Both the position numbers and the translations under genes were made by a program. 64,000 nucleotides of DNA from Pseudomonadota bacterium (lineage in GTDB: Bacteria; Pseudomonadota; Alphaproteobacteria; Acetobacterales; Acetobacteraceae), in assembly GCA_021816925.1 (NCBI GenBank), contig JAKAWQ010000001.1, forward strand, positions 124,001 through 188,000. Reading direction: 5' to 3'. The notes under the pieces were generated by a model, which saw only the letters and a list, made by a program, of their open reading frames with translations, did not search any database and was not told the DNA's origin. Of this stretch, positions 8,674-17,813 are shown piece after piece. Each line of letters opens with the position of its first letter. Positions within the stretch are counted from its first letter, which is position 1.

Positions 8674-9657
8674 CTACGCGCCGCCGGCGTCGCTGCCGTC
8701 ACGGATGCAGGCGGCGCGATGACCCGGCGTACCGGTTTCGCGGAGCGGCGGTCTTGCCTGTTCGCACATCGGCAGGGCATGCCGGCAGCGCGTGCGGAAG
8801 ACGCAGCCTGTAGGAGGCTTGGCGGGACTCGGCGGCTCGCCGCGGAGCGGAGCGCTTCGGCGACGGCGCGCGGGATCAAGACTCGGCGCTGAGGCGAGCA
8901 AGGCCGCCGTGTAGGGGTGGCGGGGGCTCGTCAGGACCGCCTCGGTGCTCCCCTCCTCCATCACGCGCCCGAGATAGAGCACCACCACCCGCGAGCAGAG
9001 ATGGCGAACGGCTGGGAGATCATGGCTGATGAAGAGCATGGCCAGCCCGCGCCGGCGGCGGAGATCCGCCAGCAACGCGAGAATTTGGGCTTGTGCCGAA
9101 ACGTCGAGCGCCGAGACCGGCTCGTCGGCCACCAGGAAATCGGGTCCGGTGGCGAGGGCACGAGCGATGCCGATGCGTTGGCGCTGACCGCCCGAGAACT
9201 GATGGGGATAGCGCTTCGCGTGCTCGGGTTGCAGCCCGACCTCTTCCAAAAAGGCCGCGGCGCGTGCCGTTGCGGCGGCGCCGGCGGCGAGCCCATGGAT
9301 GGTCAGACCGTCTGCAATCTGCGCTCCGACTCGCCGGTGCGGGTCCAGGCTGACATACGGATCCTGGAATACGAGCTGCATGCGCCGGCGTAGCCGGCGC
9401 AGCGCCGCACCGCGGATGCGTGTCAGATCGATCCCGTCGAACAGAACGCGGCCCTCGCTCGGTGGCAGAAGGCCGAGCAGAATCCGCCCGATCGTGCTTT
9501 TTCCCGAACCGCTCTCGCCCACCAGCCCTACGGCTTCACCCCTGCCGACCGTGAGGCTCACCTCGGCAACCGCCGCCACCGGGCGGCGGCCGGAGAAAAG
9601 GCCGCGTTGACCGAACACCCGCCCCACACCCTCGGCAGCCACCAGGGGAGCGATCAT
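8674..9657 (-). CDS. dppF: Dipeptide/oligopeptide-type ABC transporter ATPase (DppF/OppF-like)
   Basis: 327 residues from the ATG at 9657, which overlaps the stop of the upstream permease-ATPase gene as ATGA. It shows Walker A GESGSGKST, Q-loop FQDPYVSLDPH, signature FSGGQRQRIGIARAL, Walker B FLVADEPVSALD and H-loop FISHDL. The C-terminal oligopeptide-transporter extension includes HPYTAALLASAP and CVFRTRC. It should power the importer encoded just upstream and is the last gene of the long minus-strand operon. The Dpp family takes peptides, nickel, opines and other amino-acid derivatives, so the substrate must come from context. Confidence 0.92.
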   Translation of the reverse strand: MIAPLVAAEGVGRVFGQRGLFSGRRPVAAVAEVSLTVGRGEAVGLVGESGSGKSTIGRILLGLLPPSEGRVLFDGIDLTRIRGAALRRLRRRMQLVFQDPYVSLDPHRRVGAQIADGLTIHGLAAGAAATARAAAFLEEVGLQPEHAKRYPHQFSGGQRQRIGIARALATGPDFLVADEPVSALDVSAQAQILALLADLRRRRGLAMLFISHDLPAVRHLCSRVVVLYLGRVMEEGSTEAVLTSPRHPYTAALLASAPSLDPARRRRSAPLRGEPPSPAKPPTGCVFRTRCRHALPMCEQARPPLRETGTPGHRAACIRDGSDAGGA

Positions 9658-11471
9658 GCCTCTGTGGCCCGGATGCAGCGCGAACGGTGGCCGGCGGCGA
9701 TCGCGAGCAGCGGCGGGTGCGTCGCCTCGCACGCCGCGAGCACGCGCGGGCAGCGCGGAGTGAACGCGCAGCCCTTCGGCAACGCATGGGGTTGCGGTAT
9801 CGTTCCGGGAATGGGCCGCGGCGGCGAACCGCCCTCGTCCGGCGCGCTCGCCAGGAGAGCAGAGGTGTAGGGATGTCGCGGCTCAGCGAACACCTCGGCG
9901 ACCGCGCCCTCCTCAACAATCTCGCCCGCGTACATCACGGCCACCCGTTCGGCGATCTCGGCGACCACCGGCAGGCTGTGCGTGATGAAGATCATGGCGA
10001 GCCCGCTCGTTCGTTGCAGGGTGGCCAGGAGATCGAGAATTTGGGCCTGAATCGTGACGTCCAGCGCCGTCGTCGGCTCGTCAGCCACGATCAGGCGCGG
10101 CTCGTTGGCGATCGCAATGGCGATCATGACGCGCTGGCGCATGCCCCCGGAGAGTTCGTGAGGAAAGGCGTCAAGGCGCTGCTCCGGGTCAGCGATTCCG
10201 ACCTTGCGAAGCAGGGACAGCGCCCGGATGCACGCTGCGCGACGGCCAATGCGCTGGTGCGCGCGGATGGCCTCGACGATCTGCGCACCAACTCGATGCA
10301 GCGGGTTCAGGCTACTCGTCGGATCCTGGAAGATCATCGCCAACCGCGATCCGGTGAGGGTGCGGCGTGCCGCCGGATCGAGCCGGAGGATTTCACGACC
10401 CTCCAGCCAAGCCGCCCCGGTTGTAACGCGCGCCGCGTCGGGCAGGACGCCGAGTAGCGCCAAGCCGGTCAGGGTCTTGCCGGAACCACTCTCACCAACA
10501 AGGGCGAGCGTCTCGCCGGCGCCGACGCTGAGCGAGACTTCACGCACCGGATGGATCGTGCCGCTCGGCGTTTCGATCGCCACCGTGAGATCGGCCAGCG
10601 CCAGCACGGCGCCCGCCGGCGGCGCGAGGCCAGGTAGCAAGGCGCCCAGCAGGCCACTGCGCCGCCATCGCACGACACCGTGCGGATCCGCCCGCTCACC
10701 GAGCCCGTCGCAGAGCGCATTGATGGAAAGCACGGTCCCGCTGAGTGCGAGGCAAGGCCAGAGCAGCAGGGCCGGATCCTGGGTCATCGTCGCCCGCGCT
10801 GCGCCGATCATCAGCCCCCAGGACGGCGTCGGCGGAACGACCCCCAGGCCGAGGAATGAAAGGCCGGATTCGAGAATGACACCGGCCGCGACAGCGAGGC
10901 TGAACTGAACGAAGAGCGGCCCGCCGATGTTGGGCAGGATAGTCCGCAGCATGATGCGCGTTGGGTGCACACCGAGCACACGGACTGCCTCCACGTAGTC
11001 GAGCGCGCGAGTCGCCAGCACCCCTGCATAGGCGACCCGCGTGAAACCCGGCAAGAAGAGGAGGGCAAGCACCGGAATGAGCGTGCCGATGCCGGGACCG
11101 AGCACGGTGACAACCAAGAGAGCAAGGAGAAGCGGGGGAAAGCAGAGCACGATATCCATCGTGCGCACGGTCAGGAGTTCAACGACACCGCGAAAGAACC
11201 CGCCGAGGACGCCGAACCCGATCCCGATCACACCCGCCAGCAGCGAGGCACCGAAGGCAACCGTGAGCGAACTCCGTGCGCCCCAAATCAGGCGGGAAAG
11301 CTCATCGCGCCCGAGCTCATCCCGGCCAAGCGGATGCGCGGCACTCGCACCGCCCAGCCGGTGCGCAATGTCGATCCTGACCGGACTGGCAAGCAGCAGC
11401 ACGGGGGCAAGCACTGCCGTCAGAGCGATCACGCAAACGGCCATGGCCGCAAGCCAGGGAAAGCGCCTCAT
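9654..11471 (-). CDS. Fused DppC permease and DppD ATPase of ABC importer
   Basis: 605 residues from the ATG at 11471, which overlaps the DppB stop as ATGA. Residues ~1-275 are a DppC-type permease: an N-terminal membrane span, [20 protein letters not shown], the coupling-loop [20 protein letters not shown] and [16 protein letters not shown]. After a short linker (~275-295) a full DppD-type ATPase follows: Walker [12 protein letters not shown], signature [15 protein letters not shown], Walker [14 protein letters not shown]-loop ITHSL and the [16 protein letters not shown] tail. These are usually two genes. No stop or frameshift is seen at the junction, so the fusion looks genuine. Confidence 0.9.
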   Translation of the reverse strand: MRRFPWLAAMAVCVIALTAVLAPVLLLASPVRIDIAHRLGGASAAHPLGRDELGRDELSRLIWGARSSLTVAFGASLLAGVIGIGFGVLGGFFRGVVELLTVRTMDIVLCFPPLLLALLVVTVLGPGIGTLIPVLALLFLPGFTRVAYAGVLATRALDYVEAVRVLGVHPTRIMLRTILPNIGGPLFVQFSLAVAAGVILESGLSFLGLGVVPPTPSWGLMIGAARATMTQDPALLLWPCLALSGTVLSINALCDGLGERADPHGVVRWRRSGLLGALLPGLAPPAGAVLALADLTVAIETPSGTIHPVREVSLSVGAGETLALVGESGSGKTLTGLALLGVLPDAARVTTGAAWLEGREILRLDPAARRTLTGSRLAMIFQDPTSSLNPLHRVGAQIVEAIRAHQRIGRRAACIRALSLLRKVGIADPEQRLDAFPHELSGGMRQRVMIAIAIANEPRLIVADEPTTALDVTIQAQILDLLATLQRTSGLAMIFITHSLPVVAEIAERVAVMYAGEIVEEGAVAEVFAEPRHPYTSALLASAPDEGGSPPRPIPGTIPQPHALPKGCAFTPRCPRVLAACEATHPPLLAIAAGHRSRCIRATEA

Positions 11472-12418
11472 TGCAGCCTTACACGAGGATCGAGCGCCGC
11501 GTAGATGAGGTCGATCAAAAGGTTCAAAGCGACGAACAGAACCGAGATGACGAGGACGATCCCCTGCACCTCGGTGTAATCGCGCGCATTCACTGCCTCG
11601 ACCAGGAGGCTGGAAAGGCCGGGCCAGTTGAACACGTACTCCACCAGCACCGTCCCACCGAGCAGTGCGCCGAGCTGGAGCCCGAACACCGTGACGACGG
11701 GCAGCATTGCGTTGCGCAGAACGTGGCGGCGGAGAACGCGGAATGGAGAGAGCCCCTTGGCGCGGGCGGCACGCACGTGATCGCGCCGGGCGACGTCCAG
11801 CACGGCGCTTCGCGTCATGCGGAAGACCGCGGCCGCGAGCCCGGCGCCGATGGTCAGTGCAGGCATGGCAAGCAGCACGAGATGCTGAAGCGGATTTTGC
11901 AGGAATGGCACGTAACCGCCGGCTGGCATCCATTGCAGGTTTACCGCGAACAACAGAATCAGAAGCGTGCCGGTTACGAACACGGGGACAGCAAGGGCAA
12001 GCCCAGCCAGCCAGCCGGCGAAGCGATCGAAAAGGCCGCCCTGCCGATTTGCTGCCAAGGTGCCGGCGGGCACGCCGACAAGCGCGGCGAAGAGGCCGGC
12101 CGCGAAAATCAGCTCAAGAGTGCGCGGCAGCCTGAAAAGCACCTCGCTCATGACGGGTGTGCCGTCCTCGAGCGAGTTGCCGAGATTGCCATGCAGGAGA
12201 TCATCCATGCTGGCCCAGTACTGCGTCCACAATGGCCGATCGAGTCCGAGTTCGCGCTTGAGTTCCGTCACGGCCCTTGGATCGGGTGCCACGCCACCTT
12301 GCGAAAGCAGCAGTTCCGCGGGGTTCCCGGGGATCAGCCGGATCGCAAGGAACACAATGCTGGCAACGATCCAGACGAGGCAGATCGAAATCCCGATCCG
12401 CCGCGCAAGCCAGAGCAT
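11468..12418 (-). CDS. dppB: ABC transporter permease (DppB-like)
   Basis: 316 residues with six hydrophobic segments. It begins with the family's typical N-terminal helix (ISICLVWIVASIVFLAIRL) and continues with PGNPAELLLSQ, LGLDRPLWTQYW and a periplasmic loop with GNSLEDGTPV. The coupling motif is DHVRAARAKGLSPFRVLRRH, followed by PVVTVFGLQLGALLGGTVLV. It forms the inner-membrane channel with the permease half of the fused downstream protein. It is separated from the upstream binding-protein gene by 117 bases containing a strong stem-loop. Confidence 0.93.
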   Translation of the reverse strand: MLWLARRIGISICLVWIVASIVFLAIRLIPGNPAELLLSQGGVAPDPRAVTELKRELGLDRPLWTQYWASMDDLLHGNLGNSLEDGTPVMSEVLFRLPRTLELIFAAGLFAALVGVPAGTLAANRQGGLFDRFAGWLAGLALAVPVFVTGTLLILLFAVNLQWMPAGGYVPFLQNPLQHLVLLAMPALTIGAGLAAAVFRMTRSAVLDVARRDHVRAARAKGLSPFRVLRRHVLRNAMLPVVTVFGLQLGALLGGTVLVEYVFNWPGLSSLLVEAVNARDYTEVQGIVLVISVLFVALNLLIDLIYAALDPRVRLQ

Positions 12419-12433
12419 CTCGGCTAGAAATAC

Positions 12434-12465
12434 CCGGCCGACATCCCTCTAGGGGTGTTGGCCGG
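12434..12465 (-). terminator. Stem-loop between binding-protein gene and permease genes
   Basis: Two arms pair across a four-base loop: CCGGCC/GGCCGG at the base, then ACA/TGT and CCC/GGG, with two single mismatches on the transcript strand (12 of 14 positions paired). No T-run follows, so a full intrinsic terminator is unlikely. A hairpin at this point in binding-protein-dependent importers commonly stabilises the upstream mRNA or partly attenuates readthrough, so that binding protein exceeds permease. That role is inference. Confidence 0.55.
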
Positions 12466-12535
12466 ATCAGTCGGCAAAGTCGGTCTGGGACGCTGCGCCA
12501 TGCGGATGCATTCGAGCAGTCAAGGCAGAGGTGCG

Positions 12536-14059
12536 TCAGGCAAGGCTGGTATCCTCCAGCGTGTACCCGGAATAGAACGTGAGTGCGCCTGGAAGGTTTT
12601 GAAATCCCTCGACCATCTTCTGCATCGCATAGGCCTGTGAGCGCCAGCAGAGCCCGGCGATCGGAGTGTCCTTCAGCACGAGCTCCTGCACCTTGTCGTA
12701 GATCGCCTTGCGCTTGGCTGCGTTGAACTCCGCGCGTCCTTCCGCCAGCAGCCTGTGCAGGCCGGGCACGACGAGATCATAGCTCCGTTCGTAGGAGGCC
12801 GAGAGCCTGCCGTCGAGGAGCGGTGTGAGGCCATCCGGATCGTTGCTCTCGGCGGCCGAGCCCATCACCGCGAATTCGTACTGGCCGCGATTGCCAAGCG
12901 CCACCCGCGTCGCCCAGTCCGGCAGATTGAGCCTGACAGTGATGCCGATGGCGGCGAGATCTTGCTGCACCACCTCGGCCGTGATCTTGTGCATGCCGTA
13001 TTGTGCAGTCGAAAGCAGCGTCGCCGAGAACCCGCTCGGAAACCCGGCCTCCGCGAGAAGCTTCTTCGCGCGCGCCGGATCGTAGGTCCAGAAATCGGCG
13101 AGCTTGGCATCGTAAAAGGGCGTTCCTTTGGGGATGGGCACGCCGCGGAGCGGCGCGCCGCGCCCATAGAAGGCGCTCTTCACGATATCCTCGCGTTTGA
13201 CGGCGAAGGCCACCGCCTGGCGGACGCGCGGGTCCTTGAAGGGCCCGGAGCGCGCATTGAAGGTCAGGTACATGAACGGGCCGAACGTGCTTTGCATCTT
13301 GAGCTTCGGGTTGGCTTCGATCGCCGTCATCGACTGCCAGGGTACGTATTCGATCAGATCGACATTGCCCGCCTGCAGCGCCGCTACGCGAAGGTTTTCG
13401 TCCGGATACGCAATAAAACGGATCTCCTTCAGCTTCGGCAGGCCGGGCTTGTAGTATTTCGGAAAGGCGGAGCCGGTGACCGAGACGCCGCGCTCATAGG
13501 ATTTCAGCACAAAGGGCCCGCAGCCGACCGGAAGTTTGCCCCGTGCCGTCGTCCCCGGCACGACGATCGAAGCGTAGAACGGTGCGAGCCAGTCCGGGAA
13601 GGTCGCAGTCGGTTGCTTCATGATCACGCGCATCGTTTTTGCGTCCGGAGTCTCGATCCTTTCGATGCCTTGGAACTGCGCGCGCATATAGGCGGTCGAG
13701 TTCGGCGCCGCGATCTGCTCGAACGACCATTTGACGGCCGCGGAATCAACCGCTGCGCCGTTGTGGAAGAGCGCCGGCCGGAGATGGAACACCCAGCCCG
13801 TATGTCCGTCGGACTCCCAGTGCTCGGCCACCTCGCCCTGGATCGTGCCGTCCGGGGCATAGGAAACGAGGCCTCGGTGATGCATCAGCACCACGGTGCC
13901 GGCCGCTGTGCCGGCATTGATCCAGGGATGCAGATTGGGCGGATAGCTCGAAAGCCCGAAGGTCAGAACCTCCGGCGGGCTCGCCGCGCGCGCCCGGGTC
14001 GCCCGCAGTAAAGGTAAAGCGGCGCCGGCTGAAAGCACGGCCCGACGGGACAGAACCAT
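12536..14059 (-). CDS. Periplasmic solute-binding protein, family 5 (DppA/OppA-like)
   Basis: 507 residues from the ATG at 14059, which has AGGAGG six bases upstream; this rules out in-frame ATGs at 14083 and 14095. The N-terminus MVLSRRAVLSAGAALPLL is a twin-arginine-type signal, probably cleaved near ARAAS. The mature protein has the SBP_bac_5 pattern: PPNLHPWINAGTAAGTV, HLRPALFHNGAAVDSAAVKW, DPRVRQAVAFAVKREDIV and DPARAKKLLAEAGFPSG. It delivers the substrate to the DppB/DppCD/DppF importer downstream. Relatives bind peptides, but also opines, nickel-ligands and glutathione. Confidence 0.93.
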   Translation of the reverse strand: MVLSRRAVLSAGAALPLLRATRARAASPPEVLTFGLSSYPPNLHPWINAGTAAGTVVLMHHRGLVSYAPDGTIQGEVAEHWESDGHTGWVFHLRPALFHNGAAVDSAAVKWSFEQIAAPNSTAYMRAQFQGIERIETPDAKTMRVIMKQPTATFPDWLAPFYASIVVPGTTARGKLPVGCGPFVLKSYERGVSVTGSAFPKYYKPGLPKLKEIRFIAYPDENLRVAALQAGNVDLIEYVPWQSMTAIEANPKLKMQSTFGPFMYLTFNARSGPFKDPRVRQAVAFAVKREDIVKSAFYGRGAPLRGVPIPKGTPFYDAKLADFWTYDPARAKKLLAEAGFPSGFSATLLSTAQYGMHKITAEVVQQDLAAIGITVRLNLPDWATRVALGNRGQYEFAVMGSAAESNDPDGLTPLLDGRLSASYERSYDLVVPGLHRLLAEGRAEFNAAKRKAIYDKVQELVLKDTPIAGLCWRSQAYAMQKMVEGFQNLPGALTFYSGYTLEDTSLA

Positions 14060-14091
14060 GTGTGCCTCCTCTTGATTTTTCATCTTTCCGA

Positions 14092-15765
14092 TCATTCCGC
14101 CGCGGCCGCAGCCGCGGTTGCGAAGCGTTCCTCGGCGCTGTCGCGCGCCCGCTCCTCGGCTGTCCGCTCCTCGGGCGGCCCGTATCCGCCGCTCCCCGGC
14201 GTGATGATCTCCACGATATCACCGGCCTTGAGCGCACCCGACCCGTGCTCGAAAGGACCGACCCCCGGCCCGAAGCGGAACTCGCCCTTGCCGCCCGGAA
14301 GGCCGCCGGCGAGGCCCCAGGGCGCGGACCTCAGTCGTGACCCGTCGAGCCGGAGCCGGCACTCCGCTTCGGCGCGATAGACGCGGCGCAATCCCATGCC
14401 GCCGCGCCGGCGGCCCGCACCGCCCGAGCCGTTCACGAGTTCATAACGCAGCACGCTCAACGGATACTCGCCCTCGAGCGCTTCCACTGGCAGGTTCGAG
14501 GTGTTGGTGACGTGCACGTGGACGCCGTCGAGCCCATCCTTCGTAGCCCGTGCCCCCGATCCGCCGCCGATCGTCTCGAGATAAACCCAGAGATGACCAC
14601 CCTCGGGACTCCCGTCCTCCGGCCGCGTACCAACGAACGTTGCGGAGGTTACAGCGCCGTTGCATGCGGCGATCACGCGCTCGGGCACTGCCTTGGCGAG
14701 CGCGCCATGGATCAGATCGACCACCCGCTGGCAGGTGCCCGTGCGCCCGTTCACCGCCGCCGGATGCACGCAATGGAGCACAGTTCCCGCGGGTGCGGTG
14801 ACATGGATCGGGCGTGCGAGCCCCGCATTCGGCAGGATCGTCGGGTCGACCACGGTCTTCACCGCGTAATAGACAGTCGAGAGAAGCGCGGTGAAAACGA
14901 GGTTGATTCCCGCGCGCACCTGCGGCGGGCTGTCGAAATGGAGATGCATCTCCTCCCCGGCGACGGTGATCGTGACCGCGAAGTCGAGCTCCCCGTCGAG
15001 TTCCGGGCAGTCGAACCGGTCTGCAAAACGGTGTGTGCCGTCCGGGATCGCGGCAATGCCGGCCCGCATCTTGCGCTCCGCATAATTCTGCAAGGCGGCC
15101 CCCGCCGCGAGCACGGTCCCGAGTCCGTAGCGCGCCGCGAGCGCTTGCATGCGCTGCACGCCGAGGCGGTTCGCCGCCATTTGCGCGCGAAGGTCGGAAA
15201 GCCGCTCGCGCGGCACCTGGCAATTGAGAAGGATCAGCTCCTGCACGTCCTCCTGCAGCACGCCGGCCCGATACAGCCGGATCGGCGGAATGCGCAGCCC
15301 CTCCTGGTAGATGTGTGCGTGCCCGCGATCCGCGAAATCGGCATGGTGCGCGAGATTCACTGCCCAGGCGACCATCCGCCCCTCGAAGAAGATCGGCTCG
15401 GCGAGCACGATGTCCGGCAGATGCGTTCCACCGCCCTCGTAGGCATCGTTGCCGACGAACACATCGCCGGGTTTGATCCCCACCTCCGGATGGCGTTTCA
15501 GAATATGCGGCAGGATGCCGATGAAGCTGCCGAGATGCATCGGGATGTGCTCGGCCTGGCAGAGCGTGTTCCCCGCGGTATCGAAGAGCGCCGTCGAGCA
15601 GTCGCGCCGCTCCTTGATGTTCGTCGAGTAGCTCGCCCGGACCAGCGCCTCTCCCATCTCCTCCGCGATCGAGGCGAAGGCGCTGCCCAGCACCTCAACG
15701 GTGATGGGATCGATCGCCGTTGCATCGGCGCGGAGGATCTCGGGGCAAGCGACAGCGGGGTTCAT
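14092..15765 (-). CDS. hyuB: Hydantoinase B / 5-oxoprolinase beta-type subunit
   Basis: 557 residues. It starts at ATG 15765, overlapping the HyuA stop as ATGA. Conserved HyuB stretches include DPITVEVLGSAFASIAEEMG, ERRDCSTALFDTAGNTLCQA, HLGSFIG, GDVFVGNDAYEGGGTHLPDI, VNLAHHADFAD and, near the C-terminus, GGAGRRRGGMGLRRVY and TPGSGGYGPPEER. With HyuA it forms the ATP-dependent enzyme that opens hydantoin, N-methylhydantoin or pyroglutamate-type lactam rings; acetone carboxylase subunits are distant relatives. The gene ends 32 bases before the binding-protein gene. Confidence 0.92.
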   Translation of the reverse strand: MNPAVACPEILRADATAIDPITVEVLGSAFASIAEEMGEALVRASYSTNIKERRDCSTALFDTAGNTLCQAEHIPMHLGSFIGILPHILKRHPEVGIKPGDVFVGNDAYEGGGTHLPDIVLAEPIFFEGRMVAWAVNLAHHADFADRGHAHIYQEGLRIPPIRLYRAGVLQEDVQELILLNCQVPRERLSDLRAQMAANRLGVQRMQALAARYGLGTVLAAGAALQNYAERKMRAGIAAIPDGTHRFADRFDCPELDGELDFAVTITVAGEEMHLHFDSPPQVRAGINLVFTALLSTVYYAVKTVVDPTILPNAGLARPIHVTAPAGTVLHCVHPAAVNGRTGTCQRVVDLIHGALAKAVPERVIAACNGAVTSATFVGTRPEDGSPEGGHLWVYLETIGGGSGARATKDGLDGVHVHVTNTSNLPVEALEGEYPLSVLRYELVNGSGGAGRRRGGMGLRRVYRAEAECRLRLDGSRLRSAPWGLAGGLPGGKGEFRFGPGVGPFEHGSGALKAGDIVEIITPGSGGYGPPEERTAEERARDSAEERFATAAAAAAE

Positions 15766-17813
15766 GCGGCCTCCAGCAACAGGTTGCGGATCGGATCGAC
15801 GCTTGCCCGCATGCCGGACGGAACCATCGTGGTTGCATCCATCTGCTCGATCACCGCTGGCCCGTCAATACGGTTGCCAGGCCGCAGTATTTCGCGGTCA
15901 TAGATCGGGCAGGTGACGAAACCCCTGATCTCGGAAAGCCACACCTTACGCTCACCCGTCGCTGACGCGCACACACCCGCTTCCGCCGGCGGCTCGGGGC
16001 GAAGCTCCGCCTTCTTCACCGCGCCAGTCGCCTGCACGCGGAAGGTTACCATTTGCACGGGCTCCTCTGCTGCGGCAAAGCCGTACGTCCGCTCGTGCGC
16101 GCGCGCAAACCCCTCCGCCAGATGGGTGATCCAGCCCGACCCCGGGGGTCCGTCTGCTAGCGGGACGGAAAGTTCATAATTCTGTCCCGCGTAGCGCAGA
16201 TCGACGGTTCGCTCGACGCGCCGCGCTGCAGCCGCCACGCCCTCCTCGGCGAACCACGCGGCAGCCTCGGCGTCCAGCCGGGTGAAGATCGCCGCCATCT
16301 CGCCGAGCGAAGCCGGACCGAGCGGCAACAGGTGGGTCGCCGCAAAATCCGCCCGCAGGTCGGTGAGCAGAAGGCCCATCGCGCAGAGGATGCCCGGGTT
16401 GCGCGGCACGAGGATGCGGCGGATCTCGAGTTCGCGCGCAAGCCGCGCCGCGTGCAGTGGCCCGGCCCCGCCGAAAGCGACCAGAATGTAGTCGCGCGGG
16501 TCGTAGCCGCGCTGGACGCTGATCACGCGGATAGCCTTCGCCATGTTCGCCGTTACCACGGCGAGGATGCCCTCGGCGGTCGCGTGGAGATCCATCCCGA
16601 GCCGGCCCGCAAGCCGCGCGATCGCACGCTCGGCAAGATCCTGCCGGACCGGCATCCGCCCGCCGAGCAGGTGCGTCGGGTTCAATGTCTGAAGAACCAC
16701 GTTGGCGTCCGTCACGGTGGGCTCCGCACTGCCCCGCGCATAGCAGACCGGACCGGGATCGGCGCCGGCGCTCTCGGGCCCCACCTTCAGGAGACCGCCG
16801 CTGTCGATGTAAGCAACCGATCCGCCGCCTGCGCCAACGGTGTGAATATCGAGCATCGGCGCCTTGATCGGATAGCCGTGCACCGTTGCCTCGCTGGTGA
16901 GCCGGCAACGCCCGCCTTCGAGCAACGCAACATCGGTCGAGGTACCGCCCATATCGAAGGTAATGAGGTCGGTGAAGCCGGCGAGCCGCCCCACAGCCTC
17001 GGCAGCAACCACGCCGGTCGAGGGGCCTGAAAGAACCGTCCGCACCGGAAGCCGCGCCGCCGCATCGAACCCGATCACCCCGCCGTTCGACTGCGTAAGA
17101 TGCGGCTTCGCGGAGATGCCGATCTCCTTGAGACGGCCGGCAAGACGCTCGATATAGCCTTGCATCACCGGCCCGAGCGTTGCGTTGACGACGGTCGTGG
17201 AAAGTCGCTCATATTCTCGGAACTCGGGCGCCACCTCGTGCCCGATCGAGGCGAAGGCCTCGGGAAACTCTTCGGCCAGGATGCGCCGCGCGATGACCTC
17301 GTGTGCGGGGCGCACGAATCCGTAGAGGAACGCGATCGCAACCGCCTTCACTCCCTTCTTGCGCAGCCGCCGTATCGCCTGGCGCACCGCATCTTCGTCG
17401 AGCCTTGTCTCCACGCCGCCGTCATGGCGCACGCGCTCGGGCACCTCGAGTCGGAGATCGCGGCTGACCAGTGCCGGGGGTTTGTCTGCCTGCAGGTCAT
17501 AGAGGTCGGGGCGCTTCTGCCGGCCGATCTCGAGCAGATCGCGGAAGCCCTCGGTAGTGATGAGCCCGGTCAGCACGCCGCGTCCCTGGATCAGCGCGTT
17601 GGTCGAGACCGTCGTGCCGTGGCCGAAGGAAACGATCTCGACCGCTTCTGCGCCGAGTCGGGATAGGCTTTCGGAGACACTGGCAGCGATGCCGTGCGAA
17701 GGATCTGCCGGAGTGGACGGCACCTTCCAGACCTCCATGCGCCCGGTCTCGGTTTCGAAGAGAGAGATATCCGTGAAAGTGCCTCCGGAATCGACGCCGA
17801 TCCGCCATGTCAT
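15762..17813 (-). CDS. hyuA: Hydantoinase A / 5-oxoprolinase alpha-type subunit
   Basis: 683 residues. ASKHA-type ATP-binding motifs are visible: RIGVDSGGTFTDISLFE at the N-terminus, SFGHGTTVSTNALIQGRG, LTQSNGGVIGFDAAARLP, ITFDMGGTSTDVALLEGG near residue 280 and VAFGGAGPLHAARLARELE. Known HyuA/5-oxoprolinase subunits phosphorylate the ring amide before hydrolysis. The start overlaps the kinase stop by four bases, and the stop overlaps hyuB, so kinase-hyuA-hyuB are tightly coupled. This coupling to an Amadori-type kinase is what makes the operon unusual. Confidence 0.93.
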   Translation of the reverse strand: MTWRIGVDSGGTFTDISLFETETGRMEVWKVPSTPADPSHGIAASVSESLSRLGAEAVEIVSFGHGTTVSTNALIQGRGVLTGLITTEGFRDLLEIGRQKRPDLYDLQADKPPALVSRDLRLEVPERVRHDGGVETRLDEDAVRQAIRRLRKKGVKAVAIAFLYGFVRPAHEVIARRILAEEFPEAFASIGHEVAPEFREYERLSTTVVNATLGPVMQGYIERLAGRLKEIGISAKPHLTQSNGGVIGFDAAARLPVRTVLSGPSTGVVAAEAVGRLAGFTDLITFDMGGTSTDVALLEGGRCRLTSEATVHGYPIKAPMLDIHTVGAGGGSVAYIDSGGLLKVGPESAGADPGPVCYARGSAEPTVTDANVVLQTLNPTHLLGGRMPVRQDLAERAIARLAGRLGMDLHATAEGILAVVTANMAKAIRVISVQRGYDPRDYILVAFGGAGPLHAARLARELEIRRILVPRNPGILCAMGLLLTDLRADFAATHLLPLGPASLGEMAAIFTRLDAEAAAWFAEEGVAAAARRVERTVDLRYAGQNYELSVPLADGPPGSGWITHLAEGFARAHERTYGFAAAEEPVQMVTFRVQATGAVKKAELRPEPPAEAGVCASATGERKVWLSEIRGFVTCPIYDREILRPGNRIDGPAVIEQMDATTMVPSGMRASVDPIRNLLLEAA

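Noticed and set aside
11471-11933. N-terminal extension of the fused DppCD frame
   Set aside because: This segment is antisense-frame shadow inside dppB. The ATG at 11471 overlaps the dppB stop as ATGA and begins the expected signal-anchor helix.
16157-16908. Acetone carboxylase rather than hydantoinase identity for the hyuAB pair
   Set aside because: Only A- and B-type subunits are present, the small gamma subunit gene is missing, and the context of kinase, deglycase and peptide-type importer favours a lactam or hydantoin substrate.
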